From positions 185,792-220,460 of the forward strand of contig NZ_CGIH01000026.1 of assembly GCF_000983115.1 (NCBI RefSeq): a stretch of 34,669 nt of DNA, in the 5' to 3' direction. How positions within the stretch are numbered: position 1 is the stretch's first letter; each line of letters opens with the position of its first letter. A model generated the notes under the pieces. It searched no databases and was not told the origin of the DNA. It was given only the letters and a program-made list of their open reading frames with translations. Below, piece by piece: positions 15,685-24,619 of this stretch. The position numbers were made by a program, and so were the translations under genes. This stretch comes from Syntrophomonas zehnderi OL-4 (GTDB lineage Bacteria; Bacillota; Syntrophomonadia; Syntrophomonadales; Syntrophomonadaceae).

Positions 15685-16403
15685 TTGAAGTGAAGAATAT
15701 TCACAAGAATTTTGGCAGTCTGGAAGTTCTAAAGGGTGTCAGCTGTTACATCGCTCCCCGGGAAGTCGTCTGCGTAATCGGCCCCAGTGGTTCCGGCAAA
15801 AGCACCCTGCTAAGATGTGTCAATCAGTTGGAAAAGGTTAATTCCGGGCAAATCTTGATTGACGGGGAAGATGTCACCCAATCCCGGGTTAACATTGATA
15901 GGATCAGAGAGCAGGTAGGGATGGTATTTCAGCATTTTAACCTTTTTCCGCATAAAACCACCTTGGACAACGTTACCCTGGCACCCATAAAAATAAAGGG
16001 TATCCCCAAAGAAGAAGCCCAAGAAAATGCCAGGAATCTGCTTAGAAAAGTTGGCTTGCTCGATAAAGCCAATGTATATCCCAACCAACTGTCCGGCGGG
16101 CAGAAGCAGCGGGTGGCTATTGCCCGGGCATTGGCTATGCAGCCTAAGGTCATGCTCTTTGACGAACCGACTTCCGCCCTCGACCCGGAAATGGTCGGGG
16201 AGGTCTTGGAGGTTATGAAAGACCTGGCCCGCGAAGGGATGACCATGATGGTGGTAACCCATGAAATGGGTTTTGCCCGTGAAGTGGGGCATCGGGTTCT
16301 TTTCATGGATGAGGGGAAAATTATGGAAGAAGGCTCACCCGAGCAGATATTTGACAACCCCCGTAATGAACGTACCCAATCTTTTCTGAGCAAGGTATTA
16401 TAA
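15681..16403 (+). CDS. glnQ: Amino-acid ABC transporter ATP-binding protein (GlnQ-like)
   Basis: 240-aa ATPase. Walker A is GPSGSGKST (about residues 34-42), the Q loop follows in [12 protein letters not shown], the signature is [15 protein letters not shown], Walker B is [14 protein letters not shown], and the switch His is in VVTHEMGF. All catalytic elements are intact. It is the third gene of a complete binding-protein/permease/ATPase transporter and is followed after 13 bases by nth, which is probably on the same transcript. Confidence 0.94.
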   Translation: MIEVKNIHKNFGSLEVLKGVSCYIAPREVVCVIGPSGSGKSTLLRCVNQLEKVNSGQILIDGEDVTQSRVNIDRIREQVGMVFQHFNLFPHKTTLDNVTLAPIKIKGIPKEEAQENARNLLRKVGLLDKANVYPNQLSGGQKQRVAIARALAMQPKVMLFDEPTSALDPEMVGEVLEVMKDLAREGMTMMVVTHEMGFAREVGHRVLFMDEGKIMEEGSPEQIFDNPRNERTQSFLSKVL

Positions 16404-16416
16404 AAAGGCGGGGCAA

Positions 16417-17046
16417 ATGATCGTGGCAAACCGAAGCCTAAAGATAATTGAATTATTGCAGCAAGCATACCCCGATGCCGGGCCTATGCTTAATTATAAT
16501 TCGACCTTTGAACTGCTGGTAGCGGTAGTGTTATCAGCCCAAAGTACGGATGAGCAGGTCAACCGGGTAACGGCCGATCTATTTGTTGATGCCAATACCC
16601 CGGCTGATTTTGCGGCTATGGACATTGGCGAACTGGAAGAGAGGATTAAGGGAGTCGGTATCTATAAAAATAAGGCCAAAAACATCCGGCAGTTATCAAC
16701 CATCTTGTTAGAAAAATATGGTGGCAAGGTTCCGGAGGATTTTGCGCAGTTATTGGAATTACCGGGAATCGGCAGAAAGAGTGCCAATGTAATCATGGCG
16801 GTGGGCTTTAACCGGCCGGGTTTAGGGGTAGACACCCATGTACAGCGAGTAGTAAACCGGATTGGACTGGTAGAAGAAAAACATCCGGAAAAAACTGAAA
16901 AAGCCCTGAAAGCCATTCTCCCCGAAGAAATCTGGAGTATCAGCCATCATCTGTTCATTTTTCACGGGCGCAAGGTTTGCAAAGCCCGTCGGCCAGCCTG
17001 CCAAGACTGCTGCATTGAACCATATTGTCAGAAAGTCATTTTGTAG
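16417..17046 (+). CDS. nth: Endonuclease III
   Basis: Base-excision repair DNA glycosylase/AP lyase for oxidised pyrimidines, 209 aa. The helix-hairpin-helix LPGIGRKSANVI carries catalytic K121, and D139 lies in GVDTH. The 4Fe-4S cluster loop near the end has the exact C-X6-C-X2-C-X5-C spacing (C188, C195, C198, C204). It starts 13 bases after the ATPase gene with an AAGGCGGGG site, so it may ride on the transporter transcript. A link in function to amino-acid uptake is not apparent. Confidence 0.96.
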   Translation: MIVANRSLKIIELLQQAYPDAGPMLNYNSTFELLVAVVLSAQSTDEQVNRVTADLFVDANTPADFAAMDIGELEERIKGVGIYKNKAKNIRQLSTILLEKYGGKVPEDFAQLLELPGIGRKSANVIMAVGFNRPGLGVDTHVQRVVNRIGLVEEKHPEKTEKALKAILPEEIWSISHHLFIFHGRKVCKARRPACQDCCIEPYCQKVIL

Positions 17047-17121
17047 ATAACGGTAATTAATGTTTGCCATGCAGACAAGCCATGGACAAATATATTAAAA
17101 TACCGTCAGCAGATTATTTAC

Positions 17122-17150
17122 TTGTTTAATGAGTTAAAGTAGAATATAGT
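17122..17150 (+). promoter_or_regulatory. Sigma-A type promoter for the second amino-acid ABC operon
   Basis: TTGTTT (17122-17127), a 17-base spacer and TATAGT (17145-17150), about 30 bases before the start codon of the second binding protein. This leaves a very short leader, with GGGAGG at 17166-17171. Confidence 0.6.
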
Positions 17151-17179
17151 TGTCAAATAAATTATGGGAGGTTTTTTTG

Positions 17180-18016
17180 TTGAAAAGAAAACTAGCGCTC
17201 ATTTTGTTGTTGTGTTTTTCCCTTTCCATTTTGGCGGTTGGCTGTGGCTCAAAGGCGCCCAAGGACGGAGATAACCAACCGGCTCCTAAGGCCGACACAT
17301 CCTGGCAGGATATCAAGGACAAGGGAGAATTCGTGGTGGGCTTGGATGATGCTTTTCCGCCCATGGGTTTCCGGGACAAAAATAATGAAATCATAGGTTT
17401 TGACATTGAATTGGCTAAGGAAGCAGCCAAAAGAATGGGTGTAGATGTAAAGTTTCAAGCCATCTCCTGGGACGCCAAAACTGATGAACTCGACAGCGGC
17501 AATATTGATGTGATCTGGAACGGTTTAACGATTACCGAGGAAAGAAAGAATGAGATGTTGTTTACTGACCCTTATATTAAAGACTACCAGATAATTATCG
17601 TTCCAGCCAATTCACCCATCAAAACCAAGGCTGATCTGGCTGGTAAAAAGATCGGTATTCAAGCAGCTAGCAGCGCCATTGAGGCTGTTGAGGCAGATAA
17701 AGAAACATTTGATGTTATCAAGGACAACCTGTTACAGTTTGACACCAATGATATGGCCCTGCGGGATCTAAGAGGCGGCGGATTGCAGGCAGTTATCGTT
17801 GATGAAGTAGTAGGACTCTACTATGTTCAAAATCATCCCAATGAATTCAAAGTACTTAATGAAAACTTCGGAATGGAGTATTTCGGAGTGGGCTTAAGAA
17901 AAGGTGACAAAGCTTTCCAGGCCGAACTTAACAAGACTTTAGCAGCTATGAAGAACGATGGAACAGCCAGCCGGATATCCGAAAAGTGGCTCGGAAAAGA
18001 CATAATAAACAAATAG
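17180..18016 (+). CDS. Second amino-acid ABC substrate-binding lipoprotein
   Basis: Family-3 solute-binding protein, about 278 aa, with a lipoprotein signal (lipobox AVGC, lipidated C22) and a Pro/Ala/Asp-rich linker before the folded part. Family pieces are FVVGLDDAFPPMGFRD, IIGFDIELAKEAAKRMG, the carboxylate-binding Arg in TITEERK, and LFTDPY. I chose TTG 17180 because GGGAGG lies 8 bases upstream and the product starts MKRKLALILL; the frame runs further upstream without a signal-like start. It is divergent in sequence from the binding protein at 14022, so the two transporters probably differ in substrate. Cystine or a polar amino acid is possible. Confidence 0.92.
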   Translation: MKRKLALILLLCFSLSILAVGCGSKAPKDGDNQPAPKADTSWQDIKDKGEFVVGLDDAFPPMGFRDKNNEIIGFDIELAKEAAKRMGVDVKFQAISWDAKTDELDSGNIDVIWNGLTITEERKNEMLFTDPYIKDYQIIIVPANSPIKTKADLAGKKIGIQAASSAIEAVEADKETFDVIKDNLLQFDTNDMALRDLRGGGLQAVIVDEVVGLYYVQNHPNEFKVLNENFGMEYFGVGLRKGDKAFQAELNKTLAAMKNDGTASRISEKWLGKDIINK

Positions 18017-18047
18017 GTATAATACAAACGATTTAAGGTATTTAACC

Positions 18048-18081
18048 GTGGCAGGCTGATGAAGTATTGTTAGCCTGTCAC
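18048..18081 (+). promoter_or_regulatory. Hairpin between binding-protein and permease genes (operon 2)
   Basis: A 10-bp stem, GTGGCAGGCT (18048-18057) with AGCCTGTCAC (18072-18081), has a single G-U pair and a 14-base loop. It has the same position as the hairpins in operon 1 but a different sequence. A role in unequal expression of binding protein and membrane parts is inferred. Confidence 0.55.
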
Positions 18082-18116
18082 TATCCTTTATGCCTTCATT
18101 AATAAAGGGGATTGAG

Positions 18117-18758
18117 ATGGAATATATTATAACTTTGATGCCCTCCATGCTTAAAGGCTGGACGGTAACCCTGCAGCTTTTTTTTATCGTGCTGATATTT
18201 GCCTTGCCCCTGGGGGTCGTAATGGGTATCGCCCGGCTTTCCCATTTTAAACCACTGGCCTGGTTTATGGAGCTTTATGTCTGGCTGTTTAGAGGCACGC
18301 CCCTGCTGTTGCAATTGTTGTTCTGGTATTTTGGACTTATGGTTATAGGGTTGCGGGTGGAGCGTGAAACGGCTGTATATCTGGCCTTCGTATTAAACTA
18401 CGCGGCCTATCTGGCTGAGATTTTCCGCTCCGGTATTCAATCGATAGAAAAAGGACAGTACGAAGCAGCGGATGTACTGGGATTAAGCCAGCGCCAAACC
18501 ATGACTAAAATTATCCTTCCCCAGGTATTCAAGCGGGTTATACCTCCGGTCGGCAATGAAGTGATTAACCTGGTTAAGGATACTGCCCTGGTTTATGTTA
18601 TCGCCATTAGTGAGCTGTCACGAGCGGCTCGGATCCATGCGGTCAGAGATGATACCCTGATCCCATTTGCGATTGCAGCCCTGTTTTATTTATTAATGAC
18701 TGCCGTTGTGCAACAGTTTTTTAAATGGCTGGAATCCAGACTGGATTATTATCGTTAG
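18117..18758 (+). CDS. Second amino-acid ABC permease
   Basis: HisMQ/GlnP-type permease of 213 aa with about five helices. The segment [20 protein letters not shown] and the EAA loop [20 protein letters not shown] are diagnostic. The ATG at 18117 is preceded by AAAGGGGATTGAG; the longer frame from 18090 lacks a site. It is followed after 14 bases by the ATPase gene, rather than overlapping as in the first operon. Confidence 0.94.
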   Translation: MEYIITLMPSMLKGWTVTLQLFFIVLIFALPLGVVMGIARLSHFKPLAWFMELYVWLFRGTPLLLQLLFWYFGLMVIGLRVERETAVYLAFVLNYAAYLAEIFRSGIQSIEKGQYEAADVLGLSQRQTMTKIILPQVFKRVIPPVGNEVINLVKDTALVYVIAISELSRAARIHAVRDDTLIPFAIAALFYLLMTAVVQQFFKWLESRLDYYR

Positions 18759-18772
18759 GAGAAGTAATCGCC

Positions 18773-19540
18773 ATGTATATATTGCAAGCACAGGATATTT
18801 ACAAAAAATTTAATAGTACTGAGGTATTAAAAGGTATTTCTCTGCAGGTTGAAAAAGGGGAAGTTATAGCTATTATCGGCCCTTCAGGTTCTGGAAAAAG
18901 CACCTTTTTACGCTGCCTTAACCGGCTGGAGACAATCGATAGAGGTCGGATAGAAATTCAAGGCGGGATTATGGTGGAAAACGATGCAGGTGGAAGAGCC
19001 GTCTATAGCAGCGAAAAAGACATTGCCCGTATGCGACAAAAAATGGGCATGGTTTTCCAAAGCTTTAATTTATTTCCCCATATGTCGGTGCTGGAAAACC
19101 TTATGCTGGCTCCTTTGCTGGTCAACAAGGCTGATCCGGATCAAGCCCGGGAAACGGCATTGGCCCTGCTAAACAAGGTAGGACTGGAGAATAATGCCAA
19201 TAGTTATCCTTTCGAACTTTCCGGCGGAATGCAGCAGAGGGTTGCTATTGCCCGGGCATTGGCCCTAAATCCAGATATTATGTGTTTTGATGAGCCGACT
19301 TCCGCTTTGGATCCAGAATTAACTGGAGAGGTGTTGCAGGTTATGAAAGACCTGGCCATGGAGCACATGACCATGGTGGTGGTAACCCATGAAATAGGCT
19401 TTGCGCGCGAGGTTGCCCAGCGGGTCATTTTTATGGATGAAGGCTTGATCGTTGAGGAAGGTAAGGCCGAGGAAGTCCTGCTCAATCCTTGCCAGGAGAG
19501 AACCAGGAACTTCCTGAGTAAAGTGCTCATGGCTCGTTAG
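18773..19540 (+). CDS. Second amino-acid ABC ATP-binding protein
   Basis: GlnQ-like ATPase of 255 aa with Walker [10 protein letters not shown], a Q loop in [12 protein letters not shown], the signature [15 protein letters not shown] (Met where Gln is usual), Walker [15 protein letters not shown], and a His in VVTHEIGF. An insertion relative to the first ATPase (about residues 70-84) lies between Walker A and the Q loop, as in HisP-like members. The ATG at 18773 follows TAGGAGAAG; the in-frame ATG at 18725 lies inside the permease gene. Confidence 0.94.
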   Translation: MYILQAQDIYKKFNSTEVLKGISLQVEKGEVIAIIGPSGSGKSTFLRCLNRLETIDRGRIEIQGGIMVENDAGGRAVYSSEKDIARMRQKMGMVFQSFNLFPHMSVLENLMLAPLLVNKADPDQARETALALLNKVGLENNANSYPFELSGGMQQRVAIARALALNPDIMCFDEPTSALDPELTGEVLQVMKDLAMEHMTMVVVTHEIGFAREVAQRVIFMDEGLIVEEGKAEEVLLNPCQERTRNFLSKVLMAR

Positions 19541-19784
19541 TAACTTTAATAGATGCGGGATAACAAGGAATTTCACCGCAACCTTTATAACGACCGTTAA
19601 GGTAGCACCAGAAGTCCCGGTAGGGGAATTAATCTTTAATTTATAAAAGTCGGCATCATCGCATATGCTTAAAAATCCGACAGGGAATGTCGTTTAGCAT
19701 CCGTATAACCCGCCATTTTCATGAGTGAGTATGGCCTGCTGTTCTGGAGGTTAGATAGAAAATAGATTTTTGACTGCTGTTTTT
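19541..19784. other. Structured convergent intergenic region
   Basis: No gene is seen. Several hairpins can be drawn: GCGG/CCGC around 19556-19580, TAACG-AC-CGTTA with flanking ACCT/AGGT near 19580-19603, GTCGG/CCGAC around 19650-19682, and CGACA/TGTCG at 19678-19692 followed by TTTAGC. It lies between the ends of the second ABC operon and the minus-strand chemotaxis gene, so shared termination is the simplest reading. A small RNA is possible. Confidence 0.3.
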
Positions 19785-21065
19785 TTATACCTTGAAGGTG
19801 TCAATCAATTTTTTTACGTTGGCACAATTTTCTTTTAATAATTCGATTGCGGAGATCACCGCTTGTAAGGAGATAACCTGGTTTTCAGCCAGTTGACTGA
19901 CTTCTTCAGAATTACCGGCAGTTTGCTGAGCAATCACTGCCACTGATTTAACCGCTTGCACCAGCTCATCCGTGGAAGCCGACATTTCTTCAGTGGCAGA
20001 GGAGATTTCAATTATTTCATTATCAATATTAGTTACGCCTTTAACAATGGCGCCAAATACCTGGTTGGTGGAATTGATTGCCTCGGCTTGTTGTTTGTAT
20101 ACACCCCTGGTTTCATTCATATCTAACACCATCTGACGGATATTAAGCTGCATCTGTTTAATCAGCCCGGCAATTTCCCGAGCTGATAAATTCGACTGTT
20201 CAGCCAGTTTGCGCACCTCATCGGCCACCACTGCAAAGCCCCTGCCTTGCTCTCCAGCCCGGGATGCCTCAATTGCTGCATTTAAGGCTAAAAGATTGGT
20301 CTGGTCAGCGATACTGCTGATTACCTCCACGATTTGCTCGATACGGGTAGAGTTTTCATTCAGTAATTCTACGGTCTGGCTGGCTCCCTGAATAGCCTGA
20401 TAGCTTTCCTGCATACGGCTGTTTTGCAGTTCAATTGCATTTTCTCCGTCCTTGATAGCTTGCTGGGTCTGTATTGAAGTGTGGACACACTTTTGGGTGT
20501 TTTCAGCGACAGCGTCAATCGTTTCCGCCAGATTCAGAATTAAATCAGTAGTGTGTTGAGAATAATTGGCTTGTTCGTCAGCACCAGCCGCTATTTGTCC
20601 CATGGCCTGGGCTACTTCGTGGGCGGCCATCCCCGTTTCCTCAGATAAGGCCAACAGGTTTTCTGAAGATTGAGTGATAATTTCGGCGACCTGACCGGTA
20701 TTCTCAATCAAATCTCTCAAACGCTCAATCATGTTGTTCGTGGCATCAGCCACCATTTGCATATAGCCGCTGTTTATAAGGTTTACCCGCTTGCTAAGAT
20801 CGCCGTTGGCTACCGTTTGAGCGAAATCAGCCAGTATTAGGGCTGGATCAACAAATTCAATCAAGTTTCGATGTGATGAATATAGCCCGATACAGACCCC
20901 GCCCAGGCCGGCGAAAATGCTGGCAAACAGGATGTGATTGATATGCGGATATAAATGTAGACAGATGCCGATGCCTAAGCCTAGCAGGGCAGCACCTAGT
21001 CCAGATCTTAAACATACTTTAAAGCGCATGGCCTGTTTATTTTTTTTGTGATCGATATCCCCCAC
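19785..21065 (-). CDS. Methyl-accepting chemotaxis protein with minimal sensor part
   Basis: 426-aa chemoreceptor. Two membrane helices (about 20-40 and 43-62) are joined by only a few residues, so there is no external ligand domain. A HAMP-like segment follows (about 65-125). The coiled-coil signalling domain has the highly conserved tip around residues 250-290 ([20 protein letters not shown], then the [18 protein letters not shown] block) where CheA/CheW bind. It starts at a GTG (21065) behind AGGAGGG. With the flagellar genes it supports a motile organism. It may sense a cytoplasmic or membrane-state signal, or rely on partner proteins (inference). Confidence 0.93.
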   Translation of the reverse strand: MGDIDHKKNKQAMRFKVCLRSGLGAALLGLGIGICLHLYPHINHILFASIFAGLGGVCIGLYSSHRNLIEFVDPALILADFAQTVANGDLSKRVNLINSGYMQMVADATNNMIERLRDLIENTGQVAEIITQSSENLLALSEETGMAAHEVAQAMGQIAAGADEQANYSQHTTDLILNLAETIDAVAENTQKCVHTSIQTQQAIKDGENAIELQNSRMQESYQAIQGASQTVELLNENSTRIEQIVEVISSIADQTNLLALNAAIEASRAGEQGRGFAVVADEVRKLAEQSNLSAREIAGLIKQMQLNIRQMVLDMNETRGVYKQQAEAINSTNQVFGAIVKGVTNIDNEIIEISSATEEMSASTDELVQAVKSVAVIAQQTAGNSEEVSQLAENQVISLQAVISAIELLKENCANVKKLIDTFKV

Positions 21066-21205
21066 TTGTAATCCCTCCTGGAGTGTTAATACTCTTAATA
21101 GCTATTTCTCCACAAAAAACAAAAATACCTTTAATTCCCAAATAAAATAATATATAGTTTACCTGGCTTTCTATATAACAGAACTCACTAATTTTAGGGC
21201 GGCAG

Positions 21206-21234
21206 TTGTTATGTCACCGGCTATATGCTAAAAT
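21206..21234 (+). promoter_or_regulatory. Candidate sigma-A promoter upstream of ileS
   Basis: TTGTTA (21206-21211), a 17-base spacer and TAAAAT (21229-21234). Transcription would begin near 21241, giving a leader of about 137 bases before the ileS ATG. Confidence 0.55.
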
Positions 21235-21292
21235 ATATTAGTTTTTAGGGATACCGGAAGAAATTAATTATTAGATTGGGTTTCAAGATTTT

Positions 21293-21323
21293 ACCTTTCG
21301 CCCCCTGGGATGAGAGGTTTTTT
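21293..21323 (+). terminator. Leader terminator/attenuator before ileS
   Basis: A 7-bp stem ACCTTTC/GAGAGGT (21293-21299 with 21312-21318, one G-U), an inner CCC/GGG, and a T-run at 21318-21323. It reads in the ileS direction and lies between the promoter and the gene, with no gene in front of it. A transcript start near 21241 leaves only about 50 bases before the stem. Confidence 0.5.
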
Positions 21324-21377
21324 CTTAACTATTTATGATATGTTGACAAACAAAATGACTGGTGAGGTGTTTATATA

Positions 21378-24161
21378 ATGGCAAAAGGCAAATACGATTC
21401 AACCCTGAACCTGCCGCAGACTGAGTTTCCCATGCGCGCTAATCTTCCCAATAAAGAGCCGGAGATATTAAAGTTTTGGGAGGAAAACAATATCTATCAG
21501 CAGGTTCTGGATAAAAACCAGGGCAATGAGAAATTTATACTCCATGACGGACCTCCTTATTCCAATGGAGATATACACCTGGGACATACCTTAAATAAAA
21601 TATTAAAGGATATAATTATTAAGCAGCACTTAATGCTGGGTTTTGATTCGCCCTATGTACCCGGTTGGGATACCCATGGCTTGCCCATTGAGCAACAGGC
21701 CATCAAAAACCTGGGGATTGACCGCAAACATACGGATGTGGTTGAATTCCGTCGGCATTGTCGGGATTATGCCCTAAAATACGTGGATATTCAGAAGGAA
21801 GAATTTAAACGCCTGGGCGTAGGAGGGGATTGGGACCATCCCTATCTGACCCTGGAGCCTGGATTTGAAAGCATCCAGATAAAAGTGTTCGGAGATATGG
21901 CCAACAAGGGCTATATATATAAAGGGTTAAAGCCGGTATACTGGTGCGGAGATTGTGAGACTGCCCTGGCGGAAGCCGAAATTGAATATAATGACAAGGT
22001 ATCGCCTTCCATATACGTTAAGTTTCCCATTAAAGATGGCAAAGGAGTCGTTCCGGAAGATGCTTTTATCATAATCTGGACTACCACTCCCTGGACACTG
22101 CCCGCCAATTTAGGAATCTGCTTGCATCCGGATTATGAATATCTGCTGGTGCAGGTAAACGATGAAAAATATGTAGTGGCCAAAGGTTTGCTGGAGAATG
22201 TTGCGGCTCAGTTGAATTGGGATTCATGCCAGATACTTAAAGAATTCAAGGGACAGGAGATGGAACGCGCGGTTTGCCGTCATCCCTTTGTGGATCGGGA
22301 TTCTCTGGTAATTTTGGGCCGCCATGTAACCTTGGAAGCCGGTACCGGTTGTGTCCATACTGCCCCCGGACATGGTGAGGATGACTTTTACGTAGGACGG
22401 GAATACGGACTGGGGGTAGTTTCCCCTGTAGATAACAGTGGTAAATTTACGGAAGAAGCCGGCAAGTTTAAAGGAATTCCGGTTCATAAAGCCAATAAAA
22501 ACGTAATCGATGAACTTGAATCTTTAGGTATGCTGCTAAAGGCGTCTGACTATGAACATCAATACCCCTATTGCTGGCGTTGCCGCAACCCCATAATCTA
22601 CCGGGCTACGTCTCAGTGGTTTGCTTCCATAGATGGATTCCGTCAGGAAGCACTGCAGGCAATTGACGAGGTGCAATGGATTCCTTCCTGGGGGCGGGAG
22701 CGCATTTACAGCATGGTCAGAGACCGCGGTGATTGGTGTATATCCCGGCAGCGGACCTGGGGTGTTCCTATTCCTATCTTCTATTGTGACCACTGTGAAA
22801 AAACTATTATTACTCCTGAAACCATCGCAAGAATCAGCGATCTGTTTGCAAAACACGGTTCGGATATCTGGTTTATGAAGGATGCCGCTGAGCTGTTGCC
22901 GGATGGATTCGTTTGCCCGCATTGCGGCCAGCAAAAATTCAGTAAAGAAACTGATATTATGGATGTCTGGTTTGACTCAGGCTCATCCCATATGGCAGTA
23001 TTGGAGACGACCCCTGGTTTAAGGTGGCCGGCTGATCTGTACCTGGAAGGCAGCGACCAGCACCGGGGTTGGTTTAATTCTTCCCTGTCAACCGCGGTAG
23101 CGGTGCGGGGGAAGGCTCCTTACAAACAGGTATTGACCCACGGCTTTTTAGTCGATGAAAAAGGTCACAAGATGTCCAAGTCACTGGGCAATACTGTGGA
23201 TCCTCTGCAGATGATCGAGGAGCTGGGTGCTGATATATTGCGTTTGTGGGTATCTTCAGCCGACTATCGTAACGATATAGCTATTTCGAAAAACATTATC
23301 AAACAGTCCAGTGAAGCTTATCGCAAGATCAGAAATACCTGCCGCTTTATACTGGGCAACCTCTACGATTTTGACCCGGTCAAGGATACGGTCTCTTATG
23401 AGCAATTGACCGAACTAGATAAATGGGCCCTTTTAAAACTTAATAAAGTGGTGCAAAGGGTTACCAGAGCCTATGCCGACTATGAGTTTCATGTGGTTTT
23501 CCATACCGTCCATCGGTTTTGTACCGTAGATTTAAGCAGTATTTATTTTGATGTTATCAAAGACAAGCTATACTGCAACGACAAGAATGACCCGGAACGC
23601 AAGGCGGCTCAGACCGTACTCTACCGGCTCATAAATGATTTGGTAGTAATATTGGCACCGGTACTGGCATTTACGTGTGAAGAAATATGGACATATATTA
23701 AAAAAGAAAATGATCCCGCCAGTGTGCATTTATTGGCATGGCCCAGTGAAAGCAAAGTGAAATTTGACGAGGCCTTGGAAGCCAGGATGGACAAGATTTT
23801 GCAGGTGCGGGAAGTTGTTACCAAAGCTATGGAAGAAGCGCGCAGCCAGAAGGTCATCGGCCACTCTTTAGGGGCCTGGGTGACCATATATGCCGCTTCT
23901 GAATGGCTGGAACTGCTGCAGGACACCAGACAGCTGGATAAAATATTGATCGTATCCCGGGTTGATGTTAAACCGGCGGATGAGAAGCCTGCAGATGCCC
24001 TGGCCCTGGATGAAGTCAGTGGTGTATGGGTCAAGGTGCAGGCCGCCGAGGGGAACAAATGTGAACGTTGCTGGATTATTGATCTGTCGGTGGGTGCCAA
24101 TACGAAGCATACTACCCTGTGCAGTCGGTGCGCCGCCGTAGTCGAGCAAATGGAGGGATAG
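21378..24161 (+). CDS. ileS: Isoleucyl-tRNA synthetase
   Basis: Class I synthetase charging tRNA-Ile, 927 aa, the bacterial (shorter) type. The HIGH motif appears as HLGH (residues 67-70) in PPYSNGDIHLGH. KMSKS is at 598-602. The WCISRQRTWGVPIP block and the CP1 editing domain (about 200-390, with TTPWTLPANLG) are present. The C-terminal zinc ribbon has C895, C898, C915 and C918. The ATG at 21378 follows GGTGAGGTG. In Bacillus ileS follows divIVA directly, so the roughly 9 kb between them here is an insertion or rearrangement. Confidence 0.98.
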   Translation: MAKGKYDSTLNLPQTEFPMRANLPNKEPEILKFWEENNIYQQVLDKNQGNEKFILHDGPPYSNGDIHLGHTLNKILKDIIIKQHLMLGFDSPYVPGWDTHGLPIEQQAIKNLGIDRKHTDVVEFRRHCRDYALKYVDIQKEEFKRLGVGGDWDHPYLTLEPGFESIQIKVFGDMANKGYIYKGLKPVYWCGDCETALAEAEIEYNDKVSPSIYVKFPIKDGKGVVPEDAFIIIWTTTPWTLPANLGICLHPDYEYLLVQVNDEKYVVAKGLLENVAAQLNWDSCQILKEFKGQEMERAVCRHPFVDRDSLVILGRHVTLEAGTGCVHTAPGHGEDDFYVGREYGLGVVSPVDNSGKFTEEAGKFKGIPVHKANKNVIDELESLGMLLKASDYEHQYPYCWRCRNPIIYRATSQWFASIDGFRQEALQAIDEVQWIPSWGRERIYSMVRDRGDWCISRQRTWGVPIPIFYCDHCEKTIITPETIARISDLFAKHGSDIWFMKDAAELLPDGFVCPHCGQQKFSKETDIMDVWFDSGSSHMAVLETTPGLRWPADLYLEGSDQHRGWFNSSLSTAVAVRGKAPYKQVLTHGFLVDEKGHKMSKSLGNTVDPLQMIEELGADILRLWVSSADYRNDIAISKNIIKQSSEAYRKIRNTCRFILGNLYDFDPVKDTVSYEQLTELDKWALLKLNKVVQRVTRAYADYEFHVVFHTVHRFCTVDLSSIYFDVIKDKLYCNDKNDPERKAAQTVLYRLINDLVVILAPVLAFTCEEIWTYIKKENDPASVHLLAWPSESKVKFDEALEARMDKILQVREVVTKAMEEARSQKVIGHSLGAWVTIYAASEWLELLQDTRQLDKILIVSRVDVKPADEKPADALALDEVSGVWVKVQAAEGNKCERCWIIDLSVGANTKHTTLCSRCAAVVEQMEG

Positions 24162-24162
24162 T

Positions 24163-24453
24163 ATGACCAGGCCGGAGGAAGGAAAACGCCTAATAATTAC
24201 CGTGCTGGGCCATGACAAAGTTGGGATTATCGCCATGATATCAACGATTCTGGCTGAAGCACAGATTAACATTTTAGATATCAGTCAAACTATTTTGCAG
24301 GAATTTTTCACAATGGTTATGGTGGTGGATACTAGTGGTAGCCAGACAGATGTCGTTACATTAAGGGATATTTTGACCCGCAAGGGAGAAGAAATGGGTA
24401 TTAAGATCACTGTTCAGCATGAAGATATATTTAAATTCATGCACCGGGTTTAA
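24163..24453 (+). CDS. ACT-domain protein (UPF0237)
   Basis: 96-aa protein consisting of one ACT regulatory domain (LIITVLGHDKVGIIAMIST, then AEAQINILDISQTILQEFF). ACT domains bind amino acids or similar small ligands. UPF0237 members are usually encoded next to UPF0210/DUF711 proteins, as here. It starts one base after the ileS stop with GGAGGG in the ileS end, so it is co-transcribed with ileS. The function of the pair is not established. Confidence 0.9.
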   Translation: MTRPEEGKRLIITVLGHDKVGIIAMISTILAEAQINILDISQTILQEFFTMVMVVDTSGSQTDVVTLRDILTRKGEEMGIKITVQHEDIFKFMHRV

Positions 24454-24533
24454 GAAAAAAGACTTACAAAAGGGGAACACCCTCGCTGCGGAAACATTAA
24501 TAATGTCATATTAAGACACATATGTTGTCCCTT

Positions 24534-24551
24534 AGAGGGGAATCTCCCTCT
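24534..24551. other. Hairpin between the ACT and UPF0210 genes
   Basis: A small stem AGAGGG/CCCTCT (24534-24539 with 24546-24551) lies in the 166-base gap. No T-run follows. It may be an mRNA structure affecting the downstream gene; nothing else is recognisable in the gap. Confidence 0.3.
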
Positions 24552-24619
24552 GGCTATACATGAAAACCTTATTACCATGAATAACAGCGGTTATAAGCTG
24601 CATTCGGGGAGTGGATTAT

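Larger units (their letters stand above)
21066..21377. other. Divergent regulatory gap between mcp and ileS
   Basis: 312 bases without a gene. It holds the upstream region of the chemotaxis gene (minus) and the ileS leader (plus). In the leader I see a promoter (21206-21234) and a terminator-like hairpin (21293-21323), annotated separately. A second TTGACA at 21342-21347 has no -10 at a proper distance. I did not find the conserved AGGGTGGNACCGCG T-box sequence expected for a classical tRNA-sensing leader. Confidence 0.5.

Noticed and set aside
19561-19620. Stretches resembling 23S rRNA domain IV (ACAAGGAATTTC on one strand; TATAACG with TAAGGTAGC on the other).
   Set aside because: The matches are short, fall on opposite strands and are out of order relative to real 23S rRNA. 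I treat them as chance within hairpin-rich DNA; a covariance search could settle it.
21241-21377. Classical T-box riboswitch for ileS.
   Set aside because: The leader is too short and I find no AGGGTGGNACCGCG core or specifier loop. Only a simple terminator-like stem is supported.
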